NCBI GenBank assembly: GCA_038254545.1
Contig: JBBSGB010000008.1
Location: forward strand, 1-64,000
From: CAHJXF01 sp038254545
Lineage (GTDB): Bacteria; Pseudomonadota; Gammaproteobacteria; Burkholderiales; Burkholderiaceae_D
Length of the DNA: 64,000 nucleotides
Direction of reading: 5' to 3'
Part shown: positions 34,485-42,805 of the stretch, piece by piece
Numbering within the stretch: the first letter of the stretch is position 1
How the letters are laid out: each line of letters opens with the position of its first letter
Position numbers and translations under genes: made by a program
The notes under the pieces: generated by a model
The model's database searches: none
The model's input: the letters and a program-made list of their open reading frames with translations, nothing else
Told to the model about the DNA's origin: nothing

Positions 34485-34916
34485 ATGAAAACGAACAACT
34501 ACAACCAGGAAGCGGGCACCAGCGCCTTCCGCGCCGGATCGTCCTTCGCGCGCTTCTCTCCATCGCAAGTACCGCGCGCGGCGAAGGGCGCGTCATCCGT
34601 TCGCAGTCATGAAACACGGCGACCCTTGGTTCGCCGGCAGGAGGAAATAAAAATGAAAAGATTCGAGAAAGTCATTCGGACCCTGGGCCGTTACGTCGTC
34701 GTTTTTGGCGTGACGCTTGCGGTGGCGTGCGCGTCCGTGATCGTTGCGAACGCACCCGCGCTGGTACCGGGCAAGACCGTACCGCCGGCCGAAGTCGTGC
34801 ACCTCGACCCGGTCACCGTGACCATCTCGGCCGATCGCTTCGACAAGATTCGCGCGGAAGCAGAGGCCGCCACGAAGGTGGTTCACGTCTACGGCAGTGG
34901 TCCGAAGGAAGTGTAG
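34485..34916 (+). CDS. small membrane-anchored protein with two in-frame starts
   Basis: The long form is 143 aa from ATG 34485, which follows GGGAGG closely. An internal in-frame ATG at 34653 has an even better AGGAGG (34639-34644) with an 8-base spacer and gives an 87-aa form. The short form begins with a basic segment and one helix (YVVVFGVTLAVACASVIVA), then a periplasmic part (VVHLDPVTVTISADRFDKI, EAEAATKVVHVYG). The 56-residue extension is Ser/Arg-rich and disordered-looking. The short form is the safer call. A strong terminator follows. I do not recognise the family. Confidence 0.6.
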   Translation: MKTNNYNQEAGTSAFRAGSSFARFSPSQVPRAAKGASSVRSHETRRPLVRRQEEIKMKRFEKVIRTLGRYVVVFGVTLAVACASVIVANAPALVPGKTVPPAEVVHLDPVTVTISADRFDKIRAEAEAATKVVHVYGSGPKEV

Positions 34917-34956
34917 GAGCAAGGTGACGAGACCGCATCTCGGCACCTGTAGTCGA

Positions 34957-34990
34957 AGAGCACCGATCGAAAGGTCGGTGCTCTTTTTTT
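34957..34990 (+). terminator. intrinsic terminator
   Basis: AGAGCACCGA (34957-34966) and TCGGTGCTCT (34975-34984) form a perfect 10-bp stem with an 8-base loop, followed by a run of six T. It ends the 34.5-34.9 kb unit. Confidence 0.9.
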
Positions 34991-35053
34991 GGTCGATGCT
35001 CGTCGCTGACATAAGCATCGATATCCGAGCTCTGTCCCCGACGCGCGTTCGAG

Positions 35054-36199
35054 CTACACGTCCTTGCTCGGATCGACCAGAAACTTCTCTCCGGTGGCGC
35101 GCCTGTTGTAGATCGCGATCGTGTCCAAGTGCAGCATCTGGGCCAGCGACACCTGTCGCGCATAGTGGCTCGCGAACGTTGTCGTCAGGCTGTCTGCCAC
35201 GCGCCGCTTGAGCGCCTGCACGGCTGCAGGTTCGATCTTCTGCAGGAACTGAAACAGCAACCAGCCGCCCATGCCCCACGTCATGCCGAAGTCGCGCACG
35301 AGCTCGGTGGGACGCGTGTCGAGACCGCCGTAGATATAGACCTGCTTGTGCGTGGCCGAACCGTAGCGGCTGTATTCGGTGGCGGAGCGGCTCAATGCGA
35401 CTTCCATGCAGCTCAGGATTTGCCCCGCGAGCTTGCCGCCGCCGATGGCATCGAAGGCGAGCGTCGCGCCGGTCTCGGCGATCGCATCGGCGAGATCCTT
35501 CAAGAACGTCGGGGATTCGCTATTGCAGATGTGCGTCGCGCCGATGCCTTCGAGCAAGTCGAATTGGTCTTGCTTGCGCACGATGTTCACCAAGCCGATG
35601 CCGTCCTCGAGACAGATGCGATTGAGCATCTGCCCGAGATTCGACGCTGCGGCCGTGTGGACCAGCGCAGTGTGGCCTTCGCGTCGCATGGTCTCGACCA
35701 TGCCCAGCGCGGTCAGGGGATTGACGAACGCGGACGCGCCTTCGACCGGCGTCGCGCCATCGGGAAGGACCAGGCACTGCTCGACCGGGACGCAGCGGTA
35801 TTGCGCATACATCGCTCCGCCCAGTGCCGCAACCGTCTTGCCCATCAACGCGCGCGCCGCATCGGACGATCCGGCTTCGACGACCACGCCCGCGGCTTCG
35901 TTGCCGACCGGCATCGATTGATCTACGCGCGCCGCCATCGCCTTCATGGCTGCCTGGGAAACAGGCGCTGTCATCAGCGGCAATCCATCTTTCTGCGAGG
36001 CGGTGGCCGCGCGCATATCGGCTGCTCCGAAAAGCAGGCCGAGATCGGACGGATTGATCGGCGCTGCTTCGACGCGGATCAATACTTCATTCGATGCGGG
36101 AGACGCAATGGGAATCCGCATCAACGACACTTCGAGGATGCCGTCGCCCCGAATCAGGGAACGCAGTTGCAGGCCGGAGCGATCGGTCGGCTGGCTCAT
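35054..36199 (-). CDS. MDR-family (zinc-less) NAD(P)H-dependent oxidoreductase
   Basis: 381-aa medium-chain dehydrogenase/reductase. The substrate domain has EVLIRVEAAPINPSDLGLLFG and PVGNEAAGVVVEAGSS. The nucleotide domain begins at TALVHTAAASNLGQMLNRIC, with a weak Rossmann pattern. The structural zinc Cys cluster is absent, as in quinone oxidoreductase and enoyl-reductase subfamilies. It is the last gene of a three-gene unit with the cytochrome and the PQQ dehydrogenase, so a role in alcohol or aldehyde metabolism is inferred. Confidence 0.87.
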   Translation of the reverse strand: MSQPTDRSGLQLRSLIRGDGILEVSLMRIPIASPASNEVLIRVEAAPINPSDLGLLFGAADMRAATASQKDGLPLMTAPVSQAAMKAMAARVDQSMPVGNEAAGVVVEAGSSDAARALMGKTVAALGGAMYAQYRCVPVEQCLVLPDGATPVEGASAFVNPLTALGMVETMRREGHTALVHTAAASNLGQMLNRICLEDGIGLVNIVRKQDQFDLLEGIGATHICNSESPTFLKDLADAIAETGATLAFDAIGGGKLAGQILSCMEVALSRSATEYSRYGSATHKQVYIYGGLDTRPTELVRDFGMTWGMGGWLLFQFLQKIEPAAVQALKRRVADSLTTTFASHYARQVSLAQMLHLDTIAIYNRRATGEKFLVDPSKDV

Positions 36200-36220
36200 G
36201 GAATTTCCCCGTCAGTTGCG

Positions 36221-36817
36221 CTACAGGCCGACCAGATAATGCGCGAGGTTCTCGATGTCCTGCGGGTTCAAGGTCTGCGCCACGCTGGTCATGCTGCCCG
36301 CGTCGTTGGTGCGCGTGCGCGCCTTGAAGTCGGTGAGCTGCTTGACGATGTATTCGTAGTTCTGCCCGGCCACGCGCGGGATCTCGTTCTGTCCGATGAA
36401 GCCGCCGAGGTGGCACATCGTGCAGAGCGTCTCGTCGGCCTTGAGCTTGCCCGCCTTGGCCTTTCCGGAATCGGCTGCGAATGTTTGCGGCGGCGGCTTC
36501 TGTTGGGAGAAGTAGTCCGCAAGCTCATGCATCTCGTCGCGCGAAAGCCCTGCGGCCATCGGCGTCATCAACTCGTTGGTGCGCCGTCCTTCCTGGAAAT
36601 CACGCAACTCAAGATAGAGGTAGCGCGACGTCTGGCCGGCGAGAATCGGATAGGCCGGCTGCGACGCCAGTGCCGCCGGACCGTGGCACGCCAGGCAGAT
36701 CGCGGCTTTCGCGGGGACGGCACCGACCACTTGCGCGATCGAGCCGCCACTGGCGACGACCGATGCAATTACCACTGCCGCGGCGCGCGCCGATCCTTTC
36801 ACGAACCTGCGTCTCAT
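36221..36817 (-). CDS. diheme c-type cytochrome
   Basis: 198-aa exported protein with a signal sequence (RAAAVVIASVVASGGSIAQ) and two heme-attachment motifs, CLACH at 41-45 and CTMCH at 132-136. The likely axial Met ligands lie in ELMTPMAAGL and SMTSVAQ. It resembles cytochrome c4/c553-type proteins. It lies 7 bases after the PQQ dehydrogenase gene, so it probably takes electrons from that enzyme in the periplasm. Confidence 0.92.
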   Translation of the reverse strand: MRRRFVKGSARAAAVVIASVVASGGSIAQVVGAVPAKAAICLACHGPAALASQPAYPILAGQTSRYLYLELRDFQEGRRTNELMTPMAAGLSRDEMHELADYFSQQKPPPQTFAADSGKAKAGKLKADETLCTMCHLGGFIGQNEIPRVAGQNYEYIVKQLTDFKARTRTNDAGSMTSVAQTLNPQDIENLAHYLVGL

Positions 36818-36824
36818 CGAGTGA

Positions 36825-38558
36825 TCACGGCAGCGCGAACACCATGATCGTATTGCCGCGCTTGAAGTCGATCTGCGCGTTGCCGCCGGCTGCGACCGCG
36901 ACGTACTGCTTGCCGCCGGTCATGTACGAGACCGCCGGTGCGTTGACGCCCGCGCCGCACTGGTATTGCCACAGCATCTTGCCGGTCGTGGCGTCGAACG
37001 CGCGGAAGAGCCCGTTGCCTTCGCCGTTGAAGACCAGGTTGCCGGCCGTGGCCAGTACGCCGCCGATCAGCGGCTGCTCGGTGTCGAACTTCCACTCCAA
37101 TTTGCCGGTGTCGATGTTGACGGCGGCGAGGCGTCCCGATTGCTTCTCGGCGGGAATGACCTTGAATGCCCCGCCGAGCCAGAGCTTGCCGCCCGGATAT
37201 TTCGACGCTTCGACGTGGTAGGTCATCGGTTGATGCAGGTTCGCGGCATACGCGAGGCGCGTCTTGGGATTGAACGCCATCGGGCTCCATTCCACGCCGC
37301 CGTTCGCACCCGGCAACATGCGCGCGCCGTCCGCGGTGGGCAGCACCCACATGTTTTCCTGCGGGATCATGGCCTCGCTGAAACGGATCAGCTCGCCGGT
37401 AGCGCGGTCGTGCACGTACACGTGGCCGGTCTTGCCGCCGTGGATGGCGACCTTGCGCATCTTGCCGTCCTTGCCCTTGGCCTCGGTCAGGATCACCGGC
37501 GAAACCGCGTCGAGGTCCCAAACGTCGTGCGCGATGTACTGCGAGTGCCACTTGTATGCGCCCGTGTTCAGGTCGACCGCGACCATCGAGTTCGTGTAGA
37601 GGTTGTCGCCCGGGCGCTCGGCGCCGTACAGGTCGGGGCTCGGATTGCCCACGACGAAGAACGCCATGTTGGATTCCTTGTCGATCGCGGGTGGCATCCA
37701 CACGCCGCCCCCGAGCTTCTTGGCAAAGTCGCTGCCCTTGGCCAGTTGCGCCTTCTCGGCCGCGATGTCGCGATGCATGTTGCGACCGGTCGCATCGTTG
37801 ACAGCCCACACGCCTTCACTACCGGTGTCGGGGATCGTGTTGAACGTCCACAGCAACTTGCCGTCGTTGGCGTCGTAGGCCTTCAAGAATCCGCGGATGC
37901 CGTACTCGCCGCCGTTCGTGCCGATCAGAATTTTGCCATTCACCGCGACCGGCGCCATCGTCTCCGAATAGCCCGCCTCGGGGTCGGCGATCTGCGTGGA
38001 CCACAGCACCTTGCCGGTCTTCGCGTCGAGCGCGACGAGCTTCGAATCGAGCGTGCCCATGAAGAGGCGATCGCCCATCACCGCGACGCCCCGGTTGTTC
38101 GGGCCGCAGCAGAAGGTCGTCACGGCGCCCATCTTGTGCTTGTAGTGCCAGAACTCCTTGCCGGTCACCGCATCGAGCGCATACACGTGATTGAACGAGG
38201 TCGTGACGAACATGATCCCGTCGACCACGATTGGTGCGGTCTCCATCGACTCGAGCACCGCGGTCTGGAACTGGAATGCCGGACGCAGCTTCGACACGTT
38301 GCCGCTGTTGATCTGTGTGGCCGGGTAATAGCGCGTCTGCGCATAGTTCATGTTCGACTGCAGGAAGTTCGACGCATCGGAGTCGGCCGCGTCGAGCTGA
38401 CGCTGCGCGACCGAGATCGACTTGGGCACCGGGTCGCCGGTCGCCGCGGCCTGACCGGTGACTTCAGCCTGCGCGAACACGCCGCCGGAAATGGCGGACA
38501 TCGCCAGGCTGGCGATGAAGATCGATGTGGAACGGCACGATGCTTTGGTTCGAAACAT
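36825..38558 (-). CDS. PQQ-dependent alcohol dehydrogenase, lanthanide-type active site
   Basis: 577-aa periplasmic quinoprotein with a signal peptide (IFIASLAMSAISGGVFAQA). It has the vicinal disulfide Cys150-Cys151 (TTFCCGPNNRG) that covers PQQ, and propeller repeats such as VYALDAVTGKEFWHY and LVALDAKTGKVLW. The catalytic Asp348 sits in HDVWDLDAVS. The residue two on is Asp350, the extra ligand that marks lanthanide-dependent XoxF/ExaF/PedH enzymes, where calcium enzymes have Ala or Ser. It heads an operon with a diheme cytochrome and an MDR oxidoreductase. PQQ biosynthesis genes are elsewhere. Confidence 0.93.
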   Translation of the reverse strand: MFRTKASCRSTSIFIASLAMSAISGGVFAQAEVTGQAAATGDPVPKSISVAQRQLDAADSDASNFLQSNMNYAQTRYYPATQINSGNVSKLRPAFQFQTAVLESMETAPIVVDGIMFVTTSFNHVYALDAVTGKEFWHYKHKMGAVTTFCCGPNNRGVAVMGDRLFMGTLDSKLVALDAKTGKVLWSTQIADPEAGYSETMAPVAVNGKILIGTNGGEYGIRGFLKAYDANDGKLLWTFNTIPDTGSEGVWAVNDATGRNMHRDIAAEKAQLAKGSDFAKKLGGGVWMPPAIDKESNMAFFVVGNPSPDLYGAERPGDNLYTNSMVAVDLNTGAYKWHSQYIAHDVWDLDAVSPVILTEAKGKDGKMRKVAIHGGKTGHVYVHDRATGELIRFSEAMIPQENMWVLPTADGARMLPGANGGVEWSPMAFNPKTRLAYAANLHQPMTYHVEASKYPGGKLWLGGAFKVIPAEKQSGRLAAVNIDTGKLEWKFDTEQPLIGGVLATAGNLVFNGEGNGLFRAFDATTGKMLWQYQCGAGVNAPAVSYMTGGKQYVAVAAGGNAQIDFKRGNTIMVFALP

Positions 38559-38774
38559 TGCATTCTCCTCGGATGTGTTTCGTCACGGGCCTGCAGCCTC
38601 GTCGATGTCGGAATCGCGGTCTCGCGAGGTCGTATGCAGCGTTGTTCTCATGTGCGACGGGGGGTGTGCTCTGGTCAACCCGTCCGGCGGCTCGTCATCC
38701 TAGCGGCAATCGCGCGAACTGAGTATGAGATTCTGTCGCCCGGCGGTTGTACCCACGATCACGAGACCACGACC

Positions 38775-39470
38775 ATGACGCGACCTCTTCGACTGTTCAC
38801 GTGGCGAGCAAACCTCGCGGTGCTTGCGGCCCTGCTGTCGAACGGGGTCGCACACGCGCAAGCCGCGATCGCGCCTCCACCTGCAGCCGCACCCGCGATC
38901 GCCTTGAACGTTCAGTTGCTTACCGCGGCCCGACAGAACGAGCTCGCCGATGTGAAGCGTGTGCTCGCGCAGGGGGCGATGGTCGATTCGAGGAATCGCC
39001 TGGGCAAGACCGCGTTGCTGATCGCCTGCGAGAAAGGGAACGACGACATGGCCGCCGCGCTGCTCGCGGCCCATGCCGACGTCGATCTCGCATCGGTCGA
39101 ACGCGTCACGCCGCTGATGGCCGCGAGCTACAGCGGCAACGCGGCGCTCGTCAAGCGCTTGTTGGCCGCAGGCGCGCGCATCGATCCGGTGGATCGCATG
39201 AGCAAACCAGCCGTGGTCTACGCCGCGGGCCAGGGCAACGCGGCTGCGCTCGACGCGCTGCTCGCGTCGGGCATCGATGTCAATGCCGCGTATGAGCACC
39301 AGCTCACGCTCTTGATGTGGGCCGCCGGTCAGGGACATGCCGATGCCGTACGCCTGCTGCTCGCGCGCGGCGCCGATGCCGGGATGCGAGACGACCGCGG
39401 CATGACCGCGGCCGATATCGCACGCGCGGCTGGCAAGGAAGCCGCGGCGCGATCGGCGGGGTTGCTCTAG
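38775..39470 (+). CDS. exported ankyrin-repeat protein
   Basis: 231-aa protein with a signal peptide (LAVLAALLSNGVAHAQA) and about five ankyrin repeats covering residues 50-225, for example RLGKTALLIACEKGNDDMAA, ERVTPLMAASYSGNAALVKR and HQLTLLMWAAGQGHADAVRL. Periplasmic ankyrin proteins are often linked to redox or catalase functions, but no specific partner is shown. It is divergent from the PQQ dehydrogenase, with 216 bases between. Confidence 0.88.
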   Translation: MTRPLRLFTWRANLAVLAALLSNGVAHAQAAIAPPPAAAPAIALNVQLLTAARQNELADVKRVLAQGAMVDSRNRLGKTALLIACEKGNDDMAAALLAAHADVDLASVERVTPLMAASYSGNAALVKRLLAAGARIDPVDRMSKPAVVYAAGQGNAAALDALLASGIDVNAAYEHQLTLLMWAAGQGHADAVRLLLARGADAGMRDDRGMTAADIARAAGKEAAARSAGLL

Positions 39471-39554
39471 CCGGCCGTGAACTCCACCTTCGATCGGACT
39501 CGACAACGCCCTTGGGCGTCTCCTTCGTCGGCGGCTGTGCTGCGTCTTCGCGTT

Positions 39555-39830
39555 CTAACGCCGTATGGGTTTCCTCTTCTTCGTTGCAGTTTTCGTTGCG
39601 GTCCTGGTTGCCGCCTTCGGGGTCGCTTTCGCCGCGGGCTTGGCCACAGGCTTCGGCATGAAGGCCGACAACCAGAAGTCCGTCCCCTGCTTGGCGGTCT
39701 CTTTCATCAACGTGGAAGCCTGGCGTTTGGCTTCCGCGGTTGCACGCGCACGCGCAGTGTTGGCGATGGTGTTCGCGCCGCTCAACCACATGCTCATAAA
39801 CGGGTTCTTCTTGAGCCAGGGGTTCTTCAT
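39555..39830 (-). CDS. small basic protein of unknown function
   Basis: 91-aa protein beginning MKNPWLKKNPFMSMWLSGAN, then an amphipathic Ala/Arg helix (RARATAEAKRQASTLMKE) and an Ala/Lys/Pro/Thr-rich tail (KPAAKATPKAATRTATKTAT) resembling histone H1-like or phasin tails. GGAG lies about 8 bases before the ATG. I have seen similar short proteins in Burkholderiales without assigned function. A phasin-like or nucleic-acid-binding role is possible. The opposite strand is open but hydrophobic and unlikely. Confidence 0.65.
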   Translation of the reverse strand: MKNPWLKKNPFMSMWLSGANTIANTARARATAEAKRQASTLMKETAKQGTDFWLSAFMPKPVAKPAAKATPKAATRTATKTATKKRKPIRR

Positions 39831-39964
39831 GGGGATGCTCCGGTGAGGGCGGGCCGGGTCGGGGGATGCCCGCAACCCGATCGACCGCCGTTGCGTCCGA
39901 CACTACCGCGCCACACGTGCAGCGCTTGTCGGCCGCGCACTGCATTCCCTGTCCTCCACACCGA

Positions 39965-41377
39965 TCAGTAGACCGCGCCCATCGGGGTCGCAACATCTTC
40001 GAGCGCGCGTCTTTCCGACGCCACCCCCCAAATCGCCTGCACGACCGCCGCGGCGATCATCAATCCCGCGCCCAGCAGATAGCCCATCAACACCTGCGCG
40101 CGCGAGCCGGTATCGATCAATGCCCCGAACACTACCGGCCCGGCGATGCCACCCAGTGCCGTGCCGACCGCATAGAACACCGCGATCGCCAGCGCGCGGA
40201 TCTCGAGCGGAAACGTTTCGCTGACCGTGAGATACGCAGAGCTTGCGGCCGCCGATGCGAAGAAGAAGACGACCGTCCATGCGATCGTCTGTGTGGTCGC
40301 ATCGAGCAAGCCGCGCTCGAACAGCAACCCGCTCGCCGCGAGCAACCCGCCCGAGATTGCGTAAGTCGCGGCGATCATCGTGCGGCGGCCGACAGTGTCG
40401 AACAGCGGACCGAGCAGCAACGGTCCCGCGAAATTGCCGAGCGCGAACGGCAGGATGTACCAGCCCACGCGGTCGTTGGCTATGCCATAGAAGTCGGTGA
40501 GCACCAGCGCATACGTGAAGAAGATGGCGTTGTAGAAGAACGCCTGCGAGGCCATCAATGCGAGGCCGACCAGCGAGCGACGTCGGTACGTGACCAACAA
40601 CGCATCGACGACCGCGCGCAGCGGCGTGCGGTCTCGCGCTTGCAATCGCAACTTCGGCAATGGCGCGCTCGGCGCGGGCACGCGAGCGCGACGTTCGATG
40701 TCGGCGACGATCGCCTCGGCTTCGGCGATCCGTCCGCGCAGCATCAGCCATCGCGGGCTCTCGGGGATCCACCAGCGCATGCCGATGATCGTCAGGCCGA
40801 GCGCCGCGCCGATCACGAAGCACGCACGCCATCCAAGGTCGTTGCCGAGCACGTTCGGATCGAGCAGCACGATCGACCCGGCGGCGCCAGCCGCGGCGCC
40901 GACCCAGAAGCTGCCGTTGATCGCGAGGTCGGTGCGGCCGCGAACGCGCGCGGGCGTGAGCTCCTGGATGGTCGAATTGATCGCGGTGTATTCGCCGCCG
41001 ATGCCCGCGCCCGTCAGGAAGCGAAACAGCGCGAAGCTGGCGAAGTCCCACGACACGGCGGTTGCGGCCGTCGCCGCGATGTACACGGTCAGCGTGACGA
41101 AGAAAAGCTTGCGACGACCGAGCCGGTCGGTGAGCCAACCGAACAGCACTGCGCCGCTGACCGCGCCCGCGAGATACGCGCTTGCGGCAAAGCCCACGTC
41201 GGCATTGCTCATGTGCAACGAAGGGCTGGTCTTCAACGCGCCCGCGACCGCGCCTGCGAGCGTGACCTCGACGCCATCCAGTATCCACGTGATGCCGAGC
41301 GCCGCTACCACCAGCGTGTGAAAGCGCGACCACGGCAAGCGGTCGAGGCGGGCGGGGATTTCGGATTCGATGATCAT
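39965..41377 (-). CDS. MFS transporter, metabolite:H+ symporter type
   Basis: 470-aa permease with 12 predicted helices. The family motif after TM2 is GWLTDRLGRRKLFF, and a second copy is GPLFDTVGRRTMIAA in the C-terminal half. TGAGIGGEYTAINSTIQELTP and RWWIPESPRWLMLRG place it in the sugar/metabolite symporter group that carries aromatic acids, shikimate or sialic acid. The substrate is not determinable. The start has no strong ribosome site, so it may be a few codons off. Confidence 0.9.
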   Translation of the reverse strand: MIIESEIPARLDRLPWSRFHTLVVAALGITWILDGVEVTLAGAVAGALKTSPSLHMSNADVGFAASAYLAGAVSGAVLFGWLTDRLGRRKLFFVTLTVYIAATAATAVSWDFASFALFRFLTGAGIGGEYTAINSTIQELTPARVRGRTDLAINGSFWVGAAAGAAGSIVLLDPNVLGNDLGWRACFVIGAALGLTIIGMRWWIPESPRWLMLRGRIAEAEAIVADIERRARVPAPSAPLPKLRLQARDRTPLRAVVDALLVTYRRRSLVGLALMASQAFFYNAIFFTYALVLTDFYGIANDRVGWYILPFALGNFAGPLLLGPLFDTVGRRTMIAATYAISGGLLAASGLLFERGLLDATTQTIAWTVVFFFASAAASSAYLTVSETFPLEIRALAIAVFYAVGTALGGIAGPVVFGALIDTGSRAQVLMGYLLGAGLMIAAAVVQAIWGVASERRALEDVATPMGAVY

Positions 41378-41456
41378 GAGCAGTGAAGCGTCGGACCGAT
41401 GCGTGCGACGGGCGTTCGCAACGGCGAGGTCGAGACGATCGAGGTAGCATGCTGAG

Positions 41457-41849
41457 ATGGTCGATCTGGAACTCGCCTTCGAATTGGGCAAGATCGTATA
41501 CAAGACGCTGCGCGAGGTTGACAGCACGAAGGAGGAATCCGGCAAACTTCTGCGAACGCTGGGAGGCGCGCAGCAGGAAGAGATCCTTCTCCAGAAGATC
41601 GCGAAGTACTGGAACCAGCAACGCCGTCTCGACCGCCCCGATGGCTTGCTGGTCGTGACCATCCATCGAGTCGTGTTCCTGGCCAAGATCAAGACGGTCG
41701 TGACGACGACGGACTATCTGAGTTTCCCGATCGAGATGATCGAGGACCTCAAGGCCACGAGAGCGATGCTCGTCAGTCCCGCGATTCGATTTCGTGTGCG
41801 GGAACAGGATCAGGACTTCACGCTCCTCTCGAACGCAGAGAAGTCGTAA
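41457..41849 (+). CDS. hypothetical protein, possible PH/GRAM-like fold
   Basis: 130-aa soluble protein. An N-terminal helix (LAFELGKIVYKTLREVD) is followed by alternating strands (GLLVVTIHRVVFLAKIKTVV, LSFPIEMIEDL, AIRFRVREQDQDFTLLSN) in the manner of bacterial PH-like domains. It is not recognised further. It stands alone between the divergent MFS gene and the convergent RIO-like kinase. Confidence 0.65.
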   Translation: MVDLELAFELGKIVYKTLREVDSTKEESGKLLRTLGGAQQEEILLQKIAKYWNQQRRLDRPDGLLVVTIHRVVFLAKIKTVVTTTDYLSFPIEMIEDLKATRAMLVSPAIRFRVREQDQDFTLLSNAEKS

Positions 41850-41919
41850 GCGCCATCGAAGCGTCGAAGCAGTCGTACCGCAAGCATCCGCAGTAGCGAT
41901 CTTCGGGATGGCACTTAGC

Positions 41920-42768
41920 TCAGTACGCCGCCTGCAAGCGCAAGCGGCGCGCAGCCTCCTCGGCACGTGCGTCGTCGATCTCGCGCATGACACCGTCGAC
42001 ATCGATGTCGCCGTGCTTGTGCTCGAAGCGGCCCGTGAGCACCGCATCGATGTGCAGCAGTCCACGCTGATACAGGTCCCAGATCTCGTGTCCGTAGTCG
42101 CTGTGCAGCAGGTCGGGCGCGAAGCGCCCGAGGAAGTCCCGCAAGTTGGCGACATCGCGCAACAGCATGCGCTTGGCGTGATTGTTGCCCGCCGCATCGA
42201 CCGCCTGCGGCAGGTCGATGATCACCGGACCGTTCTCGCCGAGCAGCACGTTGAACTCCGACAAGTCGCCGTGCACGATGCCCGCGCACAGCATGCGCAC
42301 GACTTCCGTCAGCAGCATCGCGTGATGGGTGCGCGCCTCGTCGGGCGTGAACGCCACGTCGTTCAGACGCGGAGCTGCGTCGCCGTGCTCGTCGGTCACG
42401 AGCTCCATCAACAGCACGCCGTCGCAGAAGTTGTACGGCCGCGGCACGCGTACTCCCGCAGCGGCCAGTCGATAGAGCGCATCGACCTCCGCGCGTTGCC
42501 ACGCGGCCTCGGTCGCCTGACGACCGAAGCGCGTGCCCTTGGCCATCGCGCGCGCCGCGCGCGTGTTCTTGACCTTGCGGTTCTCGGTGTAGTCCACGGC
42601 CTGTCGAAAGCTGCGTTGCGTGGCTTCCTTGTAGACCTTTGCGCAGCGCGCCTCGAGGCCACAGCGCACGACATAGACGACCGCTTCCTTGCCGCTCATC
42701 AACTGGCGCACGACGGTGTCGATCAGCCCTTCCTCGATCAACGATTGCAGCCTCTTCGGTGTTTTCAT
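41920..42768 (-). CDS. RIO1-family atypical protein kinase
   Basis: 282-aa RIO-like kinase. Features are the ATP-site Lys in RCAKVYKEA, the catalytic loop IVHGDLSEFNVLL with its Asp and Asn, and the metal-binding IIDLPQAVD in place of DFG. Bacterial members resemble PA4780 of Pseudomonas, and substrates are unknown. I use the ATG giving MKTPKRLQ. A second ATG three codons upstream is possible. Confidence 0.9.
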   Translation of the reverse strand: MKTPKRLQSLIEEGLIDTVVRQLMSGKEAVVYVVRCGLEARCAKVYKEATQRSFRQAVDYTENRKVKNTRAARAMAKGTRFGRQATEAAWQRAEVDALYRLAAAGVRVPRPYNFCDGVLLMELVTDEHGDAAPRLNDVAFTPDEARTHHAMLLTEVVRMLCAGIVHGDLSEFNVLLGENGPVIIDLPQAVDAAGNNHAKRMLLRDVANLRDFLGRFAPDLLHSDYGHEIWDLYQRGLLHIDAVLTGRFEHKHGDIDVDGVMREIDDARAEEAARRLRLQAAY

Positions 42769-42805
42769 GGGCGCCATTCTGCGCCGCTGCCAACACCGTC
42801 CGGTT

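Noticed and set aside
36966..39470. 834-codon open frame on the + strand opposite the PQQ dehydrogenase
   Set aside because: His/Arg-rich shadow of the GC-rich minus-strand gene; only its last part (from 38775) is a real gene, the ankyrin protein.
39565..39846. Hydrophobic + strand ORF opposite the small basic protein
   Set aside because: The minus-strand frame has a good ribosome site and a family-like start; the hydrophobic pattern comes from reading Lys/Ala codons backwards.
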